A stretch of 64,000 nucleotides of DNA from Ignelater luminosus (Eukaryota > Arthropoda > Insecta > Coleoptera > Elateridae), in NCBI GenBank assembly GCA_011009095.1, contig VTPC01090605.1:1-64000 (forward strand), in the 5' to 3' direction. Below are positions 56,861-64,000 of this stretch, one piece after another. Every line of letters starts with the position of its first letter. Within the stretch, counting starts at the first letter, position 1. The translations under genes and the position numbers were made by a program. A model generated the notes under the pieces. It searched no databases. It had not been told where the DNA came from and was given only the letters and a program-made list of their open reading frames with translations.

Positions 56861-59800
56861 GCTTCTTTTCATCATTAGTTTACCGTTTTATTCTTTAATT
56901 ACTGGCAGTTCTATGCTTTTGATCTTTGCAACTTTCATAAAGTTTGTTTAATTATCTGACTGCAATGACACGCGGTTCGACGTGACTGTTTAGTTTATCT
57001 CGGTCTGACTGACGAATGCATCTTTCAGAGTCTCCGGGTAGATATCACGGGGAGCTCAAACTCCTGTAGATCTGTTTTTCGAGACACCATGATCGAGATA
57101 GTGCACGGGAGATAAAACCCAACAAGGACACACAGAAGACAATCTTTTAGACGCGACGATGGACTCAGCTCAGAAACCTCTCTCTGTCTCTCTCCTATAA
57201 GTTTCCAATGTCGCACCTATTTGGTAAGAAACTAATGCAGGACGATCTTCTTTTTTTGCTTTTTGCAATGTATACGGTCCCATATCCGTACACTTTAATG
57301 CTCCGTGCGGCTTAAGAAGGACTGCCTAAGTATACTGCAATTGATTGCACTTTCTATGCTTTACGTTTACTTAATTTGTTGTCCTATATAGTCACTTAAA
57401 GCGTAAGAAGCGATATAAATAAACGTCACGTACAGTTTTGATCAGATGTGCAAATGCAACACTTGCAACACCCGTAAGACCGCCAATGTCTTTATTGGGA
57501 ATGGTGTCTTTAATGTAATCATCACTAAAAGACTTTTCTATTTCAATCAACATTAATTTTGGATTTATGCTACCGATTTAAATTAAATTTATTACCATTA
57601 CTGGCTAATGTCCTCCTGCTTCTTTACGTTACGTCTCTCGATACAAAGCCTTCGGTTGCCTTTGATATAAGTGTACTTCGCATTATGGACTTCCACTATT
57701 ACGGCTAATTTAGTAACTTTTTCTGTCCCTATTTGTTTAATGTTCCTTCTGACTTACTATATGTAGCTACTTGAGCCTCAGCACCTTTATCTTGTGTTTT
57801 CTCTTTTACCACTCTCTAACCTCCCATCTAACTTTAATGCCTTTGTTTTTGGCTTCAAGATTTTTTTAATTCTCTTTGTTTTTTCTTAGTTGTTAGCGTT
57901 CCTTTAAGGGTTTTCTATTTTGCTTTCATTGATTGTCCATAAATACAATCCTGTTTGACCAATTATGTTGCTTGATCAGCTTTTCTGGATTGCAACTTAA
58001 CATGCAGTACTCTGGTATTGCACTCTTATGTTATTAATGACTCTAATGTTGGACTATCTGATACCATAACTAGCTGCTGCTGTAGTAGTCATTGTCTTGA
58101 TCATTGCTTAGGATACTAAAATACTCCTAATAGGGCCTTTTAGCGCAAAAAGTCAAATATAATTCATTCGTCTTACACTCATTCAAGCGTCCTTTCAGAC
58201 TACCACTAAGGGTGTGTAGTCTTTAAACAAACTTTTGTCAAAATTGCATAGTCTAAACATGCATGTATAGTTTAACCTTGACAACACTATCTATCTAATA
58301 CAAAAACAGAAAAAGCAGAAAATAATGCTAAAATTTTCTTTTTTTAATTACTGTTCAGGGCTTATTTGGAAAAGTAATAATTTGTTATCTAAGGTAGACT
58401 GTACTGGAACAAAAATTGGCTGTGAGGTTGAGTTTGGAATAAGGCATACAAAATAATTTCACTCCTGCATAGTTAATATCAGCACTAGAAAGATGATACT
58501 TGTGCAAAGACGGTTCTTTGGTAAAGAACTCTGACAAATTTCTCATTCAATTCAGTTTTAAACAACAGACCTAACTCTCGGTAGATCAAATGCTCCTACT
58601 GGCATTAAACCTTCTTAATCAAAAAATGACAAAATGTTTGAAAATTTACGTCTTTACGCTACAGCAAATGTACTATTCTCTGCACTGGTTCGTGAAATAT
58701 CCAGACAAAGTTCATATAATGGGATACACCAGATATTAATTTCGCCAAAATTTGATAGTTCATGTTTCTTGAGACTGTTCTTCAGCAATTTTTCCAATGC
58801 TTATGTTTCTTGTAGTTTTTATTAAAATTCAATAAAAAAAACGGTGCCCTACATGATTTCTCTTCATACAATTTAAACAAAGTTTTTCTAATCCTTTTTT
58901 GATCACTCTGAGGTTAGACTTATGATGGTGAAATACAGAGAGGAATAAAATGCAAACAATGTGGAAACTAACTCTAAACGCAATCCCAAAAGGGGAAGTT
59001 TTACCTAGGCCAAGGAACAGCGACTACGGTTCACTGATGAATGCACGAAGAACGAAACAAACTTTTTTTTATGTAGGTACAGGAAAGAAACATTTTAAAG
59101 ATAAGTAGAGGAACATTAAAAAGATTCTACTCAGTTATTCCAAAATAAAATTCTATAAATCAAATTGAGATTGAAACATTTATGTGCCTTATGAAAACAA
59201 AAATTTTCCGTTAATTAAGGTCATTAAAATTCCCAGTCCTAACGAATTGTAACACATTCAACTCTATACTTTCTTCTTTGACATTTAAACATTTATCGCA
59301 AATATAGGTTTCGTGTTTTTTGTAGCGTAACAATTTCTAAATTAATTCATATGTACTACAGGTTCATACTGCGCATTCTAGTAAATTAGAGATGTGCACG
59401 AGGCTAAGATATACATAGGAATCAATGGAGTGGAGGGGATGCAGGTCATGTAGGGAGGAAAACTTCCTGTGCTTTTACGGAAGAGCTTCAGTTGAGTTAC
59501 TTGCCCGAAGCTTGCATAACTTTATGTGTATGCACATCAAGTCGCGTTAACAAACTTCCTAACCTCCTTTTGTAATTAATTTCGCTTGAATTATTATAAC
59601 AATCTTCTTTCTAATTAAAGTAAAGAATGTTTAAACTTATTTTTAAAATGTCGAGAAAAAACTGCCATGTTTTTGTTACTCTGTAATTTTGTCCTTCTTT
59701 TCTAATGCAGGTCATTCATTAAAACAATTGCAATGCTTTACAACGCACGCAACCGACACAATCTGCAAGTAACGTTAGGAATTGTAAATTAGCCAGTAAT

Positions 59801-61249
59801 ACATTTTTAAACCACGCCTGATCATTTCCATGTCTGTGAGACCGACAGAAATTAGCATAGCAAGAGCTTTGTTCAGACATCGACCTTTATTTCTCTCTGG
59901 CAGCTTTTATCTCGCGCAAAATACTACTCGAACCACATTTTAAAACAGTATCGGTCTTTGTAATATCATGTTGCAACATTGTTACGGAATTTCTTAGAAT
60001 TTCACGCTCCATTTGAATGCTTCTACTATTCCTAAAGTAGTGTAATATACACAATTGAATTTATTCGATCTTTATTCGATTTGTACTTGCCATTCTCCTT
60101 TTTGTACGAAATAAAGTTTGTATTATTACAAACGTGTCGCGATCATAGCGAGAAAGCGTCTATCGTGTCCACATTGGACAAATGCCAAAATACTTCTTTG
60201 TTGTATACAACGGAATTCTACGTCTCGACGACAACTACTATCACCGTAAAGAGGGAGAGGATTTATATCTCAAATATATAGTAAAGTTGGGAGCTGATTA
60301 CCCTCATAAGTAACCGTACGGAAAGTTCCATAAACATTCAAATCTTGCACGGAACATTTTGTTTTCAAGGTGTCCTTTTGATGTGGCTTTATGGTACTGT
60401 TATTACGGTATATTCGAGGAAGGAGACACGAGAACTGTTGGCGGTAGCATCAAGCAAAAGGCAGAAAGCTTTAATTATTTGATAAGAAAAGCGACTCCGT
60501 TCCTAAACTGTTTATAATGGAGTTGATTTAAGATAAACTTGTGTGAGGTCCTTATTCATTGTTAATGTGCTTTGCATGTCTTTCCGACCTCTTGGTTTCT
60601 TTAGAATTCGTTATTATCACTGTATTAGTTCAATTTTATAGATGAAAGAATAGATCCCCTGACCTATTATTCACTTTAATGAAAACGTAGTACACCCTTC
60701 TTCCTTTTTTGCTCTTATCTCCGATGTTCTCGTTTTTTAGCAGTTGCTTTTTGTTAAGATTAGAAATAAAAATTAATTTGGCTAATTTAAATTTAAATTA
60801 TGATGGCATGATTTAACACAATTTGCTTGTGAAATTCGGAGAAATGAAATATAAATTAAGAAAAGATAAATTGAAATTAAAATTTCAAAACAACAGAAAA
60901 ACCCCAGTCAAAATAATCGAGTTTACTGTTCCCTTCTACCTAAATTTTAATTATAGGTCTTCAGAGTTTATGGAGTCATAATTTTTTATTCTCAATGTTG
61001 CATTCTAATCAAAAAGTACGCTGATTTTATTATTAATTGAGGTTTTTGTTTGAAAAATATAAATAATGTCAATGCATACTGACAAGTAAACATGCTAGAA
61101 TCAAGACTGATGTAGTCGCAGATAACTAAAGGTAGCTATAGAGAAATTACTGATGATTTCAAATGTAAATATGACGCGTCTTTGAGGAATCAGAATTATC
61201 TTTCTAGCAGTTAAGCTGGACGACAGGAATTAATCAAACAGATAACAAT
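56861..61249. other. 4.4 kb stretch without recognisable genes
   Basis: A somewhat GC-richer patch lies at 56,960-57,220 with a short tctctctctgtctctctcct run. No coding motif was recognised in the short frames at 57,025-57,216 (minus), 58,634-58,825 or 60,081-60,281 (plus). Confidence 0.4.
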
Positions 61250-62405
61250 AAAAAAAATGGAAGCAAAATATTACCATCCCAATAATCAAGAAAGGAAACA
61301 AGAAGTGCCTAGAAAACTATAGAGAGATAACACTTACATCGACGCTATATTTGCGGTAAGGCAAATAGCAGAAAAGTCCATAGAATACGGTAAGCCGACA
61401 TTCATGTGCTTCGTGGACCTGACTAAAGCCTATCATACAGTAAAACTGAAAGACGTCATAGAAACTCTTGAAAACGACATTCTCAAACCTAGATCTGGTA
61501 TAATTAACGAATTAAATTCGGAGACAACGACTTCTATATCAGTAAACAACAGCCTGACCAAAGAAGTGCCTATCTCTACAGGAATCAGACATGGAGACTC
61601 ATTGAGCCCCCTTCTGTTTAATGTAATCATGTACCAAGTGATAAAGAAGGTTAGACAGGTAGGGCAAGGGTCCAAACATAACAAAGCAGCAGTAAAGATA
61701 ATATGCTATGCTTACGACGTTGTGCTGATAGCGGAAGGAGAAGACGATCTACAAAGAATGCTGCATACCTTTTACCTGGCAGCCACGCAATTTAATATGA
61801 AAATCTCATTGCAAAAGACAAAGTCACTGATGATAGCAAAGGTCCCAATCTGCTGTAAACAACGAAATAATAGAACAAGTAATGTCCTTCAAATATCTAG
61901 GCGTAGAACTAAAGGCAAACTGCGATCACATAAGCGAAGTAAGTGATCAAACTAACAAAGCGGCAAGAATATCCGGATGCCTCAGAAAAACAAATTCATG
62001 AAGGTAGAATCAAAAGTACGGATATTATAAAACCTGTGTCCGGCCCATAATGACCTATGCGGCCGAAGTTCTAGCAAAAACACCAAGAACGAAATCAAAA
62101 CTTAGAACAAAGAAGATGCGCATATTAAGAAATATAACTGGGGTCACATTACGAGACCAAATACCGACCAGAGACATAAGGCAGAGATGTGATATACAGA
62201 CGAAGAAGAAGAGCCTGGAATGAACACGTCTCAAGGATGATAGACGATCGATAAATAAAGATAGCAAGAGATGGAAGACCTGAACGACGAAGACCACCGA
62301 GCAGATCACCAAAACAATGGAGAGAATGCTGGACATCAACTTCGCAGGAAGATTAAGAGGCTAAACAATGGAAAAGCAAGCCAGAGGCTTAAGAGAAGAG
62401 GAAGC
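61250..62405 (+). pseudogene. RTE-like LINE reverse transcriptase and C-terminus, YADD mutated to YAYD
   Basis: The segment opens with WKQNITIPIIKKGNKKCLEN followed by YREI (RT block 2). The main open part (61,404-61,946, 180 codons) reads FVDLTKAYHTVKLKDVIE (first catalytic Asp region), ELNSETTTSISVNNSLTKEV, STGIRHGDSLSPLLFNVIMY, then ICYAYDVVLIAEGEDDLQRM. The active site has Tyr (61,713-61,715) in place of the first Asp of YADD. NMKISLQKTKSLMIAKVPI follows. After a frameshift near 61,856 come EQVMSFKYLGVELKANCDHI and SDQTNKAARISGCLR, with remains of the C-terminal domain to about 62,400. No endonuclease was seen, as in a 5'-truncated copy. Confidence 0.88.
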
Positions 62406-62429
62406 AGTTAAGCTATCATACACATCGTT

Positions 62430-63480
62430 CTGTGCTTGCCTTTAATGTAACAGATTTTAATTTGGTGTTTCTTCTAACACAAATTCTTTATGTTACAGAA
62501 GTTGGAGGAGAATACTATACAAGGAAATTAGGTGAACCACAGCTTTCTTAATTAATTCCTAGAGAAAGTTAATCTTCTAATTTCCATTAGTGTTGATTTT
62601 AGCTTGTCAAAATAGTATAAGTGGTACCTTTACTGTAGAATATTTATCAGTTAAAAAAGGCACCTCGTGATCTTGATTCTAGTTTGAGCAATCGGCTTTA
62701 AGTTCCCTGCAAACGACCAATGGAAGCCTTGTCTTCCACCCCTTGTTAGAGTTGAGGTTGACGCATTTTTAAGAAACCAGAAACTAGTTCTGCACACGAC
62801 CTAGTATTTGTTTTAAACTTCTACCGTGAATCAAGCAACCAACGTGTTTGGTCGTTGCCTCAGTTACTTCTTACAGAAGCTTTATCTACTAATTAACCTA
62901 CAAAGACAGTATAAGTATACCTTTCGCTGTAAAATGCTTTCAGTAAAAAAGGCACACTCGTGATCTTCATTTTAGTTATTGCTCACAGAAATCTTTTCTG
63001 TTAATTTGGGTTGGAGTTGCTCTTAAATAAAAGCTGCCGGTAAAACAAGACACATCTGTGATCTTGATCCTAGTTTTAGTAAAGTCTTAAAGTCCCATGT
63101 AAACAAGCAGTGGACGCCCTGATTCTCAATCCCGTGTTAAAGCTGGGGATTGATACGTCTTCAGGAAGTCAAAATTATTCTTCTAGTTGTCAAGCTGTTG
63201 TACAGATTGCTCTGACCGTATCTTTAACATTATCGATCATAATTTATTGCCGTTGCCTCCCTTTTTGCGTTACAGAAACTGAAGCAGGATATTCTTCTGA
63301 TCTGTGTGTGCGCACGAGCTAATATTTGTTTAAAAGTCTAACCGTGTGCAGGAAAATTAGATAAACCACAGCTTGGCTGGTTGGGGGTTGAAGACTTCAA
63401 GGAATTAGAGTTATCCTACTAATCAGGTTATCATACAGAGTCTCTGCGCATGTACTTGATGCTATCGAACGTAATTCAGC
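62430..63480. repeat. Degenerate tandem repeat, unit about 380-510 bp
   Basis: The block 'cagtaaaaaaggcacactcgtgatcttgattctag' is seen at 62,648, 62,939 and 63,031 with variation. 'aaattag.t.aaccacagct' occurs near 62,527 and 63,355. 'gcacacga.ctagtatttgtttaaa' and its variant occur near 62,793 and 63,308. 'gttacagaa.t' words occur near 62,493, 62,870 and 63,273. The units are indel-ridden, so the period differs between blocks. The frame at 63,110-63,322 (plus) is incidental. Confidence 0.7.
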
Positions 63481-64000
63481 CCTCTTGTTACTCTTGCATT
63501 TTATTCGGATTGCAATCTTCTAATTGTTGTTAATTTAAGCTTTTAATTTCATATAAAAAGAAAATTGCGATACACCAAAGACAGTCATTACTTTCTTCTA
63601 TCAACGTGTTTTTGACTGACTACTATCTTTCTTAGCAGTTGATTAGACTGACTAAGTGAGGCTACTCAGTCGGATGATAACGCATGAATTAGTTAATTTA
63701 ATTTATTGTTTCGAATTTATACCACTACACCTTGTCGTTGAAATTAAACTATAGATTCTGCGTCTGCCAACAACAAACGAGAAAAAGAAAAATTCAAAGG
63801 ATTATACGCCACTATTTGTGGATCTCCTGCACAATAAATAATAATATAACTGTAATTAATTTCTCATTCTTACCTTTTAATTAAGGATAGAAAAATTATT
63901 CTGGTATGAAAATAAAATTTACAAAACAACTCACAACAGCTTTCCATTTTCCCTTTTCATAATTTAAGTAAACTTCAATTTGGTAATTTCTCATTTAACT
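63481..64000. other. AT-rich stretch to the window edge, no genes seen
   Basis: No coding frame or repeat was identified. Confidence 0.45.

Noticed and set aside
1-64000. CRISPR arrays, bacterial operons or defence islands
   Set aside because: No regular spacer-repeat arrays, no ribosome-binding-site-led gene clusters and no bacterial coding density. The content is eukaryotic transposon debris.
1-64000. Exons of a large host gene with long introns
   Set aside because: I looked for short conserved-looking frames flanked by AG and GT but found none with a recognisable domain. Splice prediction or RNA-seq would be needed to exclude tiny exons.

Overview
This window looks like intergenic or intronic DNA from an insect nuclear genome. 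The base composition is AT-rich, no long intact open frame exists (the longest is about 180 codons and belongs to a transposon), and the recognisable relics are arthropod-type: mariner, a Jockey-like LINE, RTE-like LINEs, an RNase H-bearing I/R1-group LINE, Ty3/gypsy elements and Penelope-like elements. A beetle or other insect with a repeat-rich genome is my inference. No host protein-coding gene, rRNA or functional tRNA could be supported.

Layout. 0-2 kb: a GTCATGAC hairpin cluster, then a broken mariner transposase. 2.0-4.7 kb (minus): a Jockey-like LINE with gag ORF1 and an endonuclease/RT ORF2, missing its 3' part. 5.5-7.1 kb (minus): an RT relic with a mutated catalytic box. 7.1-10.5 kb: AT-rich, nothing seen. 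10.5-10.8 kb: a 9-bp-period repeat. About 11.5-14.7 kb: a degenerate satellite with a roughly 90-125 bp recurrence and hints of a longer order. 17.3-21.2 kb (plus): a decayed gypsy element whose RT is split by a 1-kb foldback inverted-repeat transposon. 21.2-21.9 kb: 9-bp repeats flanking a 26-27 bp array. 24.3-25.05 kb: a Penelope-like fragment followed by a tRNA-like, SINE-type sequence. 25.7-27.3 kb (minus): a second gypsy element. 31.8-32.8 kb (plus) and 39.9-41.3 kb (minus): LINE relics with RNase H. 44.3-45.0 kb: a minisatellite beside an RT fragment. 46.2-48.5 kb: direct and inverted copies of a block of about 100 bp, and a possible Penelope N-terminal fragment. 50.3-52.5 kb (minus) and 61.2-62.4 kb (plus): RTE-like LINEs. 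53.7-55.0 kb (plus): a second copy of the Jockey-like gag ORF1. 56 kb and 62.5-63.5 kb: two further tandem satellites.

The relics do not form a pathway. They record layered transposition: a gypsy element hit by a foldback element, LINEs with lost catalytic residues, and satellites occupying gaps. The best-supported unusual points are the frame-preserving nested insertion at 18.8-19.9 kb, the shared 9-bp repeat at 10.5 and 21.2 kb (with a 26-27 bp derivative, close to three times nine), the Penelope-like frame that passes from its N-terminal region to a GIY-YIG-type C-terminus with no RT between, and the repeat-flanked block at 46.2-48.2 kb. I saw no convincing new defence or metabolic system. 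All family calls come from reading translated motifs by eye, without database searches.
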